The notes under the pieces: generated by a model | The model's input: only the letters and a program-made list of their open reading frames with translations | Told to the model about the DNA's origin: nothing | Databases searched by the model: none | Program-made: the position numbers and the translations under genes | Shown: positions 33,097 to 44,557 of the stretch, piece by piece | Position numbering within the stretch: the first letter of the stretch is position 1 | How the letters are laid out: every line of letters starts with the position of its first letter | DNA from: Bufo bufo | Taxonomy: Eukaryota > Chordata > Amphibia > Anura > Bufonidae | Direction: 5' to 3' | DNA length: 64,000 nucleotides | Assembly: GCF_905171765.1 (NCBI RefSeq) | Contig: NC_053392.1 | Span: 406,762,565 to 406,826,564, forward strand

Positions 33097-34643
33097 TGCT
33101 CAAAAAAAATAAAGGGCACACTTAAACAACACAATGTAACTCCAAGTCAATCACACTTCTGTGAAATCAAACTGTCCACTTAGGAAGCAACACTGAGTGA
33201 CAATCAATTTCACATGCTGTTGTGCAAATGGGATAGACAACAGGTGGAAATTGTAGGCAATTAGCAAGACACCCCTAATAAAGGAGTGGTTCTGCAGGTG
33301 GTGACCACAGACCATTTCTCAGTTCCTATGCTTCCTGGCTGATGTTTTGGTCACTTTTGAATGCTGGCGGTGCTTTCACTCTAGTGGTAGCATGAGACTG
33401 AGTCTACAACCCACACAAGTGGCTCAGGTAGTGCAGCTTATCCAGGATGGCACATCAATGCGAGCTGTGGCAAGAAGGTTTGCTGTGTCTGTCAGCGTAG
33501 TGTCCAGAGCATAGAGGCTCTACCAGGAGACAGGCCAGTACATCAGGAGACGTGGAGGAGGCCAACAACCCAGCAGCAGGACCGCTACCTCCGCCTTTGT
33601 GCAAGGAGGAACAGGAGGAGCACTGCCAGAGCCCTGCAAAATGACCTCCAGCAGGCCACAAATGTGCATGTGTCTGCTCAAACGGTCAGAAACAGACTCC
33701 ATGAGGGTGGTATGAGGGCCCGACATCCACAGGTGGGGTTTGTGCTTACAGCCCAACACCGTGCAGGACGTTTGGCATTTGCCAGAGAACACCAAGATTG
33801 GCAAATTCGCCATTGGTGCCCTGTGCTTTTCACAGATGAAAGCAGGTTCACACTGAGCACATGTGACAGAGTCTGGAGACGCCGTGGAGAATGTTCTGCT
33901 GCCTGCAACATCCTCCAGCATGACCGGTTTGGTATTGGGTCAGTAATGGTGTGGGGTGGCATTTCTTTGGAGGACCGCACAGACCTCCATGTGCTCGCCA
34001 GAGGTAGCCTGACTGCCATTAGGTACCGAGATGAGATCCTCAGACCCCTTGTGAGACCATATGCTGGTGCGGTTGGCCCTGGGTTCCTCCTAATGCAAGA
34101 CAATGCTAGACCTCATGTGGCTGGAGTGTGTCAGCAGTTCCTGCAAGACGAAGGCATTGATGCTATGGACTGGCCCGCCCGTTCCCCAGTCCTGAATCCA
34201 ATTGAGCACATCTGGGACATCATGTCTCGCTCTATCCACCAACAGACTGTCCAGGAGTTGGCAGATGCTTTAGTCCAGGTCTGGGAGGAGATCCCTCAGG
34301 AGACCGTCCGCCACCTCATCAGGAGCATGCACAGGCGTCGTAGGGAGGTCATACAGGCATGTGGAGGCCACACACACTACTGAGCCTCATTTTGACTTGT
34401 TTTAAGGACATTACATCAAAGTTGGATCAGCCTGTAGTGTGTTTTTCCACTTAAATTTTGAGTGTGACTCCAAATCCAGACCTCCATGGGTTGAAAAATT
34501 TGATTTCCATTTTTTTTTTTTTTGTGTGATTTTGTTGTCAGCACATTCAACCATGTAAAGAACAAAGTATTTCAGAAGAATATTTAATTAATTCAGATCT
34601 GGGATGTGTTATTTTTGTGTTCCCTTTATTTTTTTGAGCAGTG
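33094..34643 (+). mobile_element. Complete Tc1-like transposon
   Basis: The inverted ends are cactgctcaaaaaaaataaa and, on the right, ttatttttttgagcagtg, continuing as gggcacac/gtgttccc. Flanking TA is at 33092-33093 and 34644-34645. The length of 1550 bp and the central transposase are typical of Tc1. The insertion is in an AT microsatellite. Confidence 0.95.
33392..34383 (+). pseudogene. Tc1-like DD34E transposase, disrupted
   Basis: ATG at 33392 ([20 protein letters not shown]) opens a helix-turn-helix DNA-binding domain ([15 protein letters not shown]). An in-frame TAG at 33512 replaces the residue after SRA, and a frameshift lies near 33555. The remaining frame to TGA at 34381-34383 is intact. 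It has the catalytic triad [15 protein letters not shown] and [12 protein letters not shown], with 34 residues between the second Asp and the Glu by family convention, plus the WGGI block. The protein would be about 330 residues, usual for the family. Confidence 0.93.
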
Positions 34644-34645
34644 TA

Positions 34646-35294
34646 TATACTTCTTTATTTTCAGGGGACTTTTTTAGGGATATTATGTGGGTACTGCCTG
34701 AAGCTGATCCTCTCCTGTGCGCTTCCGCCTCTAGAATCTTTTTAGAGGCAACAGCGCTCTGATTACGTCATTGGGCTCGGCGCATGCCCAGTGACACTAT
34801 TGAGGCTGTTGCCCTCTGGAGCAGGAGTATCGTGCAGGCACTCAGCGATACTGTGCCTGTGCGGGATTTCAGAGGACAAGAGAGGAGGAAGCAAGGGCCT
34901 GTGCAGTGAATAAATTAAATGACGTAGTGGGGAGGGGGCGGCGCCGTAGGCCAAGAGAGGAGGAAGCACGGACGGTGCAGTGAATAAATTATATGACGTA
35001 GTGGGGAGGGGGCGGCGCCGTTCGCCAAGTATGTGGGAGGACATTTATTTCTTAGGAGGCGTGCTGGGCTTGGAAGAAAGGCCGGCTGGGCACTGCAGGG
35101 GGGCGTTACTGGGCACTAGAGCAGAGAAATAACGTCCCTCTAGGCACCTTGAGACTTCATTTGCACATCATTTTTAATAAGAATGAAAAGTTGAATAAAA
35201 GAAAGAATCCACATGCAGGAAAGAAGGTACTTTATTGCACATTGCTATGTTAACGGTTTTATATGGTCAAAATAGGTGACAGATTCCCTTTAAA
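34646..35294. mobile_element. TTAA-type repeat, right end, with internal duplication
   Basis: The right edge gacagattccctTTAA (to 35293) matches the end design of the TTAA MITEs. A segment of about 75 bp (cagtgaataaatt...ggaggaagcacgg) is tandemly doubled at 34902-35030, with gggcggcgccg in each copy. No left terminus is visible, so the copy is truncated. Confidence 0.5.
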
Positions 35295-36063
35295 GGGTCT
35301 CTTTTGGTGGTTGGACTGAGAAAATTTGATTCAGGTTATACCGTGGGCATATCCAGATCCAATTGTCCTAACTACAGATGCAAGCCCCTGGAGGTGGGCA
35401 GCTCATGTTCAGGGGCACAGCTTTCAGGGTCAATGGTCCCCGAGTAAAATACTTTTTTCCTCCAACCGGAAGGAGTTGGTGGCAGTGAAATTGGCGCTGG
35501 AGGCTTCTCATTCCCTTCTAGGCTCAGGTCATGTAAGGATCAGGTGACAGTAGCCTATTTCAACCACCAAGGGGGAACAAAGTCGGTAGCCCTGGGTTGG
35601 GAAACAAACCAGTTATTGACGAGGTTGGAAAAGCAAGTCTGTCATGTTTCAGCTCTCCGTATAAAGGGAAAAGAAAACGTGCAGGCAGACTACCTAAGCA
35701 GATGTCCCCTAAGACAAGGAGAATGGTCCTTGAACAGTTTAATATTTTCCAAGATCACAAGGATGTGGGGTGTGCCAGTAATAGACCTGTTCACCTCGAG
35801 CAAAAACAAGAAGGTCGATCTGTTTTGTTCACTGAATCCAAGGGAGTCCCCTTATGGGGTAGATGCCCTCCTACTGAAATGGGACTTTTCTCTAGATTAT
35901 GCTTCCCCCCCCTTTCATTTACTGCCAGTAGTTCTGAAGAAGATCAGGAACGACAGATCGAGAGTAATCCTTATCGCCCCTTTTTGGCCAAGAAGGGCAT
36001 GGTTTACTCTTCTCAGGACAATGTCGGTGTCAGAACCGTGGGTTCTTCCGGAGATTCCCGATC
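35295..36063 (+). pseudogene. DIRS reverse transcriptase/RNase H fragment
   Basis: The frame reads LTTDASPWRWAAHVQGHSFQ, then ELVAVKLALEASHSLLGSG. After a one-base shift near 35545 it continues VAYFNHQGGTKS, IKGKENVQADYLSR, GVPVIDLFTS and VILIAPFWPRRAWF. TDASPWGWGAH, DNVTAVAYINHQGG and IAPFWPR are typical of the DIRS RNase H and the region after it. A stop occurs upstream (WLD followed by TGA near 35318). The 5' part of the polymerase is absent, and a mariner element interrupts the sequence at 36066. Confidence 0.75.
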
Positions 36064-36065
36064 TA

Positions 36066-36664
36066 CAGGGTGGGCCATTTATATGGATACACCTTAGTAA
36101 AATGGGAATGGTTGGTGATATTAACTTCCTGTTTGTGGCACATTAGTATATGTGAGGGGGGAAACTTTTCAAGATGGGTGGTGACCATTTTGAAGTCGGA
36201 CATTTTGAATCCAACTTTAGTTTTTTCAATAGGAAGAGGGTCATGTGACACATCAAACTTATTGGGAATTTCACAAGAAAAACAATGGTGTGCTTGGTTT
36301 TAACGTAACTTTATTCTTTCATGGGTTATTTACAAGTTTCTGACCACTTAATAAATGTGTTCAATGTGCTGCCCATTGTGTTGGATTGTCAATGCAACCC
36401 TCTTCTCCCACTCTTCACACACTGATAGCAACACCACAGGAGAAATGATAGCACAGGCTTCCAGTATCCGTAGTTTCAGGTGCTGCACATCTTGTATCTT
36501 CACAGCATAGACAATTGCCTTCAGATGACCCCAAAGATAAAAGTCTAAGGGGGTCAGATCGGGAGACCTTGGGGGCCATTCAACTGGCCCACGACGACCA
36601 ATCCACTTTCCAGGAAACTGTTCATCTAGGAATGCTCGGACCTGACACCCATAATGTGGTGACG
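36066..36664 (-). mobile_element. mariner-like element, one end only
   Basis: It begins cagggtgggccatttatatg next to a TA (36064-36065) inside the DIRS fragment. The transposase C-terminus is on the minus strand. The sequence breaks off near 36664, after cccataatgtggtg, where unrelated A-rich sequence follows, so the other end and most of the gene are lost. Confidence 0.75.
36348..36664 (-). pseudogene. mariner-type transposase C-terminal fragment
   Basis: The minus-strand frame reads PHYGCQVRAFLDEQFPGKWI, GRRGPVEWPPRSPDLTPLDF, YLWGHLKAIVY and ends near EEWEKRV...GQHIEHIY. PRSPDLTPLDF carries the third acidic residue (Asp) of a DDxD transposase of the Tc1/mariner superfamily. Upstream catalytic residues are missing. 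Confidence 0.75.
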
Positions 36665-37439
36665 ATCGGCAAAAAAAAAAAAAAAGGCATTCAGAAAATG
36701 GAGACACAAACATAATTTGTTTTTCAAAAATGCTTTATTATGTAAAACTGAAACAAGCAAATAAAGTATACATATTTGATATCATTGTGTCCGTAACAAC
36801 CCGCTCTATAAAAATAGCACATGATCTATCCTGTCAGATGAATGTTGTAAAAAAATTTAAAAGGTGCCAAAACAGGCATTTTTTGGTTACCTTCCCTCAC
36901 AAAAAACGTAATATAGAGCAATTAAAAATCATATGTACTGCAAAATAGTAGCAATAAAACTGGCACCTTATCCCCTAGTTTCCAAAATGGTGTCACTTTC
37001 TGGGAGTTTCTACTGTAAGATATATCAGGGGGGCTTAAAATGGGACATGGCATCTAAACAGCAAAACTGCCTTCCAAAAACCATATGGCGTTCCTTTCCT
37101 TCTGCTCCCTGCCGTGTGCCCTTACCTCAGTTTATGACCACATGTGGGGTGTTTCTGTAAACCGCAGAATCAGGGTAATAAATATTGAGTTTTGTTTGGC
37201 TGTTAACCCTCGATGTGTTAAAGAAAAAAAATGGATTAAAATGGAAAATCTGCCAAAAAAGTAAAATTTTTAAATTTCATCTCCATTTTCCTTTAATTCT
37301 AGTGGAACACCTAAGGGGTTAACAAAGTTTGTAAAATCAGTTTTGAGTAGCTTGAGGGGTGTGTTTTCTACAATGGGGTCATTTATGGGGGTTTCCACTA
37401 TGTATGCCCCATAAAGTGACTTCAGACCTGAACTGGTCC

Positions 37440-40374
37440 TTAACCCCTTAAGTAATCAGCCCTATTTCAACTTAAGGACTTGGCCATTTTTTGCAAATCT
37501 GACCAGTGTCACTTTTTTTTTCATCACATATTGTACTTCATGACAGTGGTAAAATAAAGTAATAAATGTATTTTTTTTTTGCATAAAAAATGCCTAATTT
37601 ACCAAAAATTTTGAAAAATTTGCAAATTTCAAAGTTTCAGTTTCTCTACTTCCGTAATACATAGTAATACCCCCAAAAATTGTGATGACTTTACATTCCC
37701 CATATGTCTACTTCATGTTTGAATTATTTTGGGAATGATATTTTATTTTTTGGGGATGTTACAAGGCTTAGAAGTTTAGAAGCAAATTTACAAAAACCCA
37801 ATTTTTAGGGACCACTACAGCTCTGAAGTCACTTTGCGAGGCTTACATAATAGAAACCACCCAAAAATGACCCCATTATATAAACTACACCCCTCAAGGT
37901 ATTCAAAACTGATTTTACAAACTTCGTTAACCCTTTAGGTGTTGCACAAGAGTTATTGGCAAATGGGGATGAAATTTGCGAATTTATTTTTTTTGCCTAA
38001 TTTTCCATTTTAACCCATTTTGTTCACTAACAAAGCAAGGGTTAACAGCCAAACAAGACTGTATCTTTATTGCCCTGACTCTGCCGTTTACAGAAACAAC
38101 CCATATGTGGCCGTAAACAACTGTACGGCCACACAGCTGGGCGTACAGTGAAAGGTGCGCCGTTTGGTTTTTAGAAGGCAGATTTTGCTGGACTGGTTTA
38201 TTTACACCATGTCCCATTTGAAGCCCCCCTGATGCACCCCTAGAGTAGAAACTCCATAAAAGTGACCCCATCTAAGAAACTACACCCCTCAAGGTATTCA
38301 AAACTGATTTTACAAACTTTTTTAACCCTTTAGGTGTTGCAAAAGATTTAATGGAAAATGGAGATACAATTTAAAAATTTCACTTTTTTGGCAGATTTTC
38401 CATTTTAATATTTTTTTTTCAGTTACAAAGCAAGGGTTAACAGCCAAACAAAACTCATTATTTATGGCCCTGATTCTGTAGTTTACAGAAACACCCCATA
38501 TGTGGTCGTAAACTGCTGTACGGGCACACGGCAGGGCGCAGAAGGAAAGGAATGCCATATGGTTTTTGGAAGGCAGATTTTGCTGGACTGTTTTTTTTGA
38601 CACCATGTCCCATTTGAAGCCCCCCTGATGCACCCCTAGAGTAGAAACTCCAAAAAGTGACCCCATTTTAGAAACTATGGGATAGGGTGGCAGTTTTGTT
38701 GGTACTAGTTTAGGGTACATATGATTTTTGGTTGCTCTATATTACACTTTTTGTGCGGCAAGGTAACGAGAAATAGCTTTTTTGGCATTGTTTTTTTTTT
38801 TTTGTTATTTACAAAATTCATCTGACAGGTTAGATCATGTGGTAATTTTATAGAGCAGGTTGTCACAGATGCGGCGATACCTAATATGTATACAATTGTT
38901 TTTATTTATGTAAGTTTTACACAATGATTTCATTTTTAAAACAAAAAAAGTTTTAGTGTCTCCATAGTCTAAGAGCCATAGTTTTTTCAGTTTTTGGGCG
39001 ATTATCTTAAGTAGGGTCTCATTTTTCGTGGGATGATATTACGGTTTGATTGGCACTATTTTGGGGTGCATATTACTTTTTGATCACTTGCTATTACACT
39101 TTTTGTGATGTAAGATGACAAAAAATTGCTTTTTTTACACCGTTTTTATTTATATTTTTATACGGTGGTCACCTGAGGGGTTAGCTCATGTGATATTTTT
39201 ATAGAGCCGGTCGATACGGATGCAGCGATACCTAATATGTATATATATTTTTTTATTTATATAAGTTTTACACAATGATTTTATTTTTGAAACAAAAAAA
39301 TCATGTTTTAGTGTTTCCATAGTCTAAGAGCCATAGTTTTTTTAGTTTGTGGGCGACTATCTTGGGTAGGGTATTATTTTTGCGGGATTAGATGACGGTT
39401 TGATTGTTACAATTTTGGCGTACATGCAACTTTTTTGATCACTTTTATTACCTTTTTTGGGAAGTAAGGTGGGCAAAATTTCATCATAGTTTTTTATTTT
39501 TTATTTTTATGGCGTTCACCGTTCGGGTAAAGTAACATGACCGTTTTATAGATAAGGTCGTTACGGACGCGGCGATACCAAACATGTGTAGGGAATTTTA
39601 TTTTTTCATTTTTAATCGGTGATAAATGTATTTTTTGATTTTTACTTTTTTTCCACTTTTTTTTTACTTTTTTTTGACCCAGACCCACTTGGTTCTTGAA
39701 GATCCAGTGGGTCTGATGTCTGTATAATACAGTACAGTACATTATATAGTGTTTTGTACTGTATTTTACTTACACTTTGTCTCAACAGATCTATGCCTTT
39801 AGCACAGATCTGTTCAGCACCATGGACAGCAGGATGCCTGAGAAGGCGTCCTGTTGCCATGGGAACCTTCCCCGTCTGCTAAGTTGTGGCCACAACTGCG
39901 CAGACGGACTGCGGTATGGAAAGGGTTAAACGGCTGAGATCGCATCACAGATGTCAGCCGTTTATACCAGGGTGTCAGCAACGATTATTCAAGGGGAGGC
40001 GGGCGGGGGATCGCGATCCCGCCTGCCGCACCGCCTTCAACACCCCCCCTGCACCTCCCGCCGCAATATCATCATTCAGGGGTGCAGGGGGGATGACACA
40101 TATATCATTTAGGCATATAAAAGTTTCTGATCCCCGCGGTCAGGGACCGTGGGGATCAGAAACTGTAAAAAGCGCAGCAAACCGCAGGTCTGAATTGACC
40201 TGCGGTTTGTTGCGATCGCCAACATGGGGGGGTCACGGGCCCCCCCCGCGCCTTTACCCGAGGTGCCTGCTCAATGATTTGAGCAGGCACCTTGTTCCGA
40301 TCACCGCCGGCCGAGCGGCAGTGATCGGAACAACACATGCCGTAACGGTACGTCATGCGTCCCTAAGGGGTTAA
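37440..40374. mobile_element. TTAA-terminated non-autonomous element, nested
   Basis: TTAACCCCTTAAGTAATCAG at 37440 faces gcgtccctaaggggttaa at 40374, so CCCCTTA-type ends flank 2.9 kb with TTAA at both junctions. The interior has a tandem block (37862-38640), then units like those at 1-1485, then a GC-rich right end with gcagggggg and ggtcaattcaga stretches. No transposase was found. The copy at 1-1485 is the same family. Confidence 0.78.
37862..38640. repeat. Tandem doubling of a 370-bp unit
   Basis: Each copy runs from aaactacacccctcaaggta through caaacttngttaacccttta and acaccatgtcccatttgaag to cacccctagagtagaaactc. Copy 1 covers about 37878-38250 and copy 2 about 38278-38655. Minus-strand frames of about 95-130 codons here are repeat artefacts. 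Confidence 0.8.
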
Positions 40375-40963
40375 AAAGTGGGGTTTGAAAATTTTCGTAA
40401 AAATTTAAAGAATTGCTTCTAAAATTCTAAGCCTTAAAAATAAAATGACATTTCCAAAATGATGCCAACATAAAGTAGACATATGGGGAATGTTAAGTAA
40501 TAAATATTTTAAGTGGTATCACTTTCTGTTTTAAAAGCAGAGAAATTGACATTGAATTTTTCTAAATGTTTGGTAAATTTGGGATTTTTTCATAAATAAA
40601 TTTGAAATATATTGACTCAAATTTATGATTATCATGAAGTAAAATGTGTCACGAGAAAACAATCTCAGAATGGCTTAGATAAATAAAAGTGTTCCAAAGT
40701 TATTACCACATAAAGTGACACATGTCGGATTAGCAAAAATAGCCTGGGCAGGAAGGTGAAAACTGGCCCGGGGTAGAAAGGGTTAATAAATATAAATCAG
40801 AGGGAGACCCACTACAGCAGGTGTTCCAAGCACCCACAACGCAGAGAAGTTTGAATTGAATGGTGGTCATGCGTGCACTATATCACTCCAGTAATGTAAT
40901 TCTGTAGTTTCTGATTTTGTGCAACTCTAAAACAGGCATGTCAGGAGTGGTGAAATGTCCTCT

Positions 40964-41365
40964 TTAACCTCTTAAGGATCTTGAATGTGAGTGGTCATCC
41001 TAAACTACCTGTACTTGGCGCTCCAGGATGAGCATTCTCGTCCTGCAGTCCTTCCCCTACCCCCGAAGCGCTGTCGCGATTAGCAGTAGGGTCCCGGGTG
41101 CATCCTACAGCATCGGTGACAACACAGATGCCAGTGGATTAACCCCTCATATACCCGCAGTCAGCACTGACCGCAGCATATGGGAGGTTCGCTTTCGCTC
41201 CTGATCTGCAGTGATGGGGAACCGATGATTGCCATGGCAGCCCCAAGCTTTTCAAAGGCCTTGGGGTCCGGTAGCTACAGAGACCTATGGAGACCCAGCC
41301 ATCAGGATGGGTCTCATAGGCAAACTGTCAGTGTATTACACTGTCTAATACACTGACAGTCAATG
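40964..41365. mobile_element. TTAA repeat, terminal fragment
   Basis: TTAACCTCTTAAGGATCTTG at 40964 starts a GC-rich end that parallels 1988-2450, including agcactgaccgcagcatatg and aggcaaactgtcagtgtatt. It is cut where the LINE end begins. The 177 bp before it hold nothing recognisable. Confidence 0.6.
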
Positions 41366-41700
41366 CAGTAACATAGTTTATAAGGCTGAAAAAAGACATC
41401 TGTCCATCTAGTTTGGCCTGTTAACCTGAAAATTGATCCAGAAAAAGGCAAAAAAAAAAAAATGAGGTAGAAGACAATTTTCCCCACTTTAGGGGGGGAA
41501 AAGGAATCCTTCCTGACTCCAATCAGGCAATCAGTATAACTCCCTGGATCAACGACCCCTCTCTAGTAGCTATAGCCTGTAATATTATTACACTCCAGAA
41601 ATACATCCAGGCCCCTCTTGAATTCCTTTATTGTACTCACCATCACCACCTCCTCAGGCAGAGAGCTCCATAGTCTCACTGCTCTTACCATAATATTCAT
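41366..41700 (-). mobile_element. LINE 3' fragment (CR1-like), minus strand
   Basis: gtaacatagtttataaggctg is the reverse complement of the terminal motif of the CR1-like LINE at 58250-60148 (ctatgtaactatg type). It continues into tcctcaggcagagagctcca, a stretch I have seen as a common amphibian repeat. No intact frame is present. Confidence 0.55.
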
Positions 41701-42198
41701 GCTGTCTAATCAGCACCTTGATATGCCACACCTGTGAGGTGGGATGGATTATCTCGGCAAATGAGAAGTGCTCACTAACACAGATTTAGGGCTCATTCAG
41801 ATGGCCGTATGCTATCTGCAAAAATTCGGATCCGTTTTTTTGCGGATTAGATGCTGACCCATTCACTTCTATGGGGCCCTTTTCTATTCCACGGTTCCGC
41901 AAAACAAATGAAATATGTCCTATACTTGTCCGTGAAAATCAGGACATGGCCCAATTGAAGTCTATGGGTCCGCAAAAATACTGAATGGTATAAATTTTTT
42001 GGGGGATCGGCAAAAAAACAGATAGCATTCAGTATTTTTGTGGACAGCGTCTGAATGAGCCCTAAGTCAGATTTGTGATCAATATTTGAGAGTAATGGGT
42101 CTTTTGTGTATGTAGAAAATGTTTCAGATCTTTGAGTTCAGCTCATGCAAAATGGGAGCAAAACCGAAAGTGTTGCGTATATATTTTTGTTCAGTGTA
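41701..42198 (+). mobile_element. Tc1-like element, right end
   Basis: The end gtgttgcgtatatatttttg followed by ttcagtg and TA (42197) is a typical Tc1 terminus. Upstream, acacctgtgaggtgggatgg and cagatctttgagttcagctc belong to the non-coding 3' part. A MITE (41789-42062) interrupts it. The transposase and left end are missing. Confidence 0.6.
41789..42062. mobile_element. MITE inside Tc1-like end
   Basis: GGGCTCATTCAGA is mirrored by tctgaatgagccc. The flanks are TA on each side (ttta | taag), so the target could be TA or a mutated TTA. The interior contains cggatccg and ggtccgc blocks like those in the other MITEs. Confidence 0.65.
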
Positions 42199-42770
42199 CT
42201 TTCAAGTTACCCTAGGTGTTGTTTCCCCTGACGAGTTATCAAAACGAAATGTGGCATGTCAGGAGTTACTTATAGGGTTCAATAGGGATATCGCCCGGTC
42301 TAGTGTCAGGTATCCGGACGGGGTCGCCCCTTTCGAGTGAGTGCTCTGTATAGATAGGCAGGGTATTATTAGTCCCTTCCCATATTACAGGGCGTATTAG
42401 GGTCAGTTGTTCCAGCTGCCTATCTATACATGATGCTTTTGGCCACTTAAAGTTGAAACTGGACTATATGCAACCGAATCACATCTGCCGCAGAAGTACA
42501 TGCATCTGAATTACACATGATTGGTAAGAACTTTCAAATTATTGCTATCTCCACAACCTGTGTGGAGATAGCTTTGTGATTGATTATTCACTGCATTAAT
42601 GGATCGGTTGCGCCCTAATTCAGTGGTTGGAAGTATGCTATTTCATTTACTCATTATTTATGTCATTTTTGGTATATTGCACTAGTACCATTTTTATTGA
42701 TATTGTTTATTAAAAGTGAAGTTTTATCTCTCTTACTCTCCCCTTCTGGGATAGCGGTTTCTATAGTTTT
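42199..42770. other. No gene recognised
   Basis: A possible old retro-insert: tatctccaca...tgtggagata forms a short hairpin near 42548-42570, and ttaaaagtgaagttttatct (42711) resembles a repeat end. Unassigned. Confidence 0.4.
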
Positions 42771-43192
42771 ATTTTTCTGTCAGCTACAGGGGTGGGAGGG
42801 AGGGTGACTTTCTCCCTGCAGCTCACACTCAGACAATACAGTGCTGCTGTCTTAGAGTGAGCTGTTCAAAAGGACACGCCCCTGCTCCAGTAAAGGCCAC
42901 TGTTAAGGGGGTGGGGCCTGTGTAGGTCACTGTCAAGGGGGTGGTAGGCTGTGAAAATCATTGTTAAAAGGGAAGGCTGCTGTAAAGGTCAAAGTTAAGC
43001 GGGTGGGCTGCTTTGGAGGTCCAATTTTAAGGGACGGGGCACTATGGGGGGGAGGGGGGTCACTGTTTTGGGAGCTGGGTGCTGTAGATGTCACTGTTAT
43101 AGTGGATAGTGTTGATATCTTTTAACAACACATTGAAACATTAAATTAAATAGATTAAATATACCCAAGCGAAGCCGGGTCCTTCAGCTAGT
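42771..43192 (+). mobile_element. Helitron-like 3' end with degenerate tandem repeats
   Basis: acccaagcgaagccgggt (43163-43180) can form a short hairpin and is followed after a few bases by cagCTAG at 43185-43191, then T. This is the hairpin-plus-CTRR ending described for Helitrons. Upstream, 42890-43060 holds decayed repeats around aggtcactgttaagggggtg. No Rep/helicase is present, and the 5' TC end was not located. Confidence 0.45.
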
Positions 43193-43339
43193 ATATTTAT
43201 ATAAAGCCCTAACTACTTTTTTCTTCTTTTTTAACAAAAAAAAATGAAAAATTGGACAAAAAATCAGCACAAATAATCCGCAGGTGCTGATCAGGCAGGT
43301 TCGCACTGAACAGCACTTGGCGGTCACAGCTCGCATGCA

Positions 43340-43783
43340 GAAAAAGTGGTGCAGAGCTGGAAAAAAGAGAAAAGAGAATTGAAGATTTTTCCAGAATAGT
43401 GGTTAGGGGTTACCAGAAGCTCAGGGAACTCAGCGACTTGTTGATAGATGTACAGGTTGCTCAGGCAGAAGGAGATCTGCCAGGGCTAGCATTCCTGGAC
43501 ACCTCCAGAGGTTTCAATCCGATTGTCCAAAAACTCCCTTATAACCTACAGGAGAAGTGGATCATGCATGGTTCCCGTTATAAACAGTTTCATAATGTAC
43601 CATTTTCCCTCTTCGTGGTGTTTGTAGACTTTGTCGCTCAACAGGCAAGGATCAGAAATTATCCCAGTTTTGACTTTACTCTGTCATGTCCCACTACCCC
43701 TGGTGTTAATCCTCAAAAAACACCAGTGGCAGTCCACAAAACTAACATTGCCTCCACATTTAATCCACAGGACTTGTAACATG
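43340..43783 (+). pseudogene. BEL/Pao gag, middle part
   Basis: The frame reads VVRGYQKLRELSDLLIDVQV, FLDTSRGFNPIVQKLPYNLQ, then EKWIMHGSRYK and PFSLFVVFVDFVAQQARI. The GINPIV.KLPY.LQ.KW pattern is characteristic of BEL/Pao gag. The frame ends at 43779, before a stretch (43783-44283) that does not fit gag and may be another insert; a gaaatgcgttgg motif and a pyrimidine-rich ttctccttacag lie in it. Confidence 0.75.
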
Positions 43784-44283
43784 AATCATCCCTGACTAAG
43801 GAACCTGTAGGTTCAGAAATGCGTTGGATGGAAAATTGTCCTTTGGAGGCACCCAGAGCGAAGTTGTGACTTCACACGAAGACGCTCCTGGACTCATCCC
43901 TGCAGGCTCCTCCACGCGTGCACTAGCTATCGGCCGGAGCAGCATGCGTGGAGGAGCGTTCTGCTAGATCTGTACAGCGCTGCTTGGAATAACGGGACTA
44001 CACTACTGAATGATTGTCCATCAATACAGGTAGAGACATTGCCATCAGTTATTAGGAAATATCATTATATGTCCTAAGTGTCCTGTATATATGCATGATC
44101 TTTTTATCCTCTCTGTGCCAGCGCCGGTATTCTACCAGCAGGTTTAGCAATCAGTTACTTACTATTGGTGAGATTAGGCTGGACACTCACCCTCAATATC
44201 AGGCAGTGGCAATTCTGGTGAACACATCAGTTACAGAGAGCACCCTATGGCAGCGCAAGTGTCATTTACTTTACAATTTCTCC

Positions 44284-44557
44284 TTACAGGCCGTTTAAGT
44301 CTTCTCAAGAACGGAACAAACCCAAAGATCTTACCAAACAATGCCCCCTGCACAAGAAACCACATTCTCTACTAAAATGTAGAGCCTACAGAGAGAAGTC
44401 TTTGGAAGACCACAAAGATTTCCTGAAAGAAAACAACATCTGCTTCAGGTGCTGCACTACAACATTGCACTTTGCCAGGAGCTATAAGGTCAGTGTGACA
44501 TGCACAGAATGCGATAGCACAAAACACAACGTGGCTTTACACCCTGGACCATCCTAA
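44284..44557 (+). pseudogene. BEL/Pao gag zinc-binding end
   Basis: It reads CPLHKKPHSLLKCRAYREKS, then ICFRCCTTTLHFARSY and CTECDSTKHNVALHPGPS followed by TAA. The paired C.FRC....H and C..C.S..H motifs are the knuckles found at the end of BEL/Pao gag. Confidence 0.75.

Larger units (their letters stand above)
36665..40786. mobile_element. Outer TTAA repeat, interrupted by its own relative
   Basis: The right end, read inward, is TTAACCCTTTCTACCCCGGG (complement of 40767-40786). The AT-rich interior occupies 36720-37439 and 40375-40770 and is homologous in inverse orientation to units at 37860-38700. The left terminus is not found: the region starts at the mariner break. A second TTAA element, 37440-40374, is inserted in it. 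Confidence 0.6.

Noticed and set aside
34763..35044. 93-codon minus-strand frame
   Set aside because: It covers a tandem duplication in a TTAA repeat, and its internal repetition reflects that.
38322..38720. 132-codon minus-strand frame resembling others at 36933-37160 and 37984-38271
   Set aside because: All lie in copies of one TTAA repeat unit; the similarity is due to the repeat and the frames break differently in each copy.
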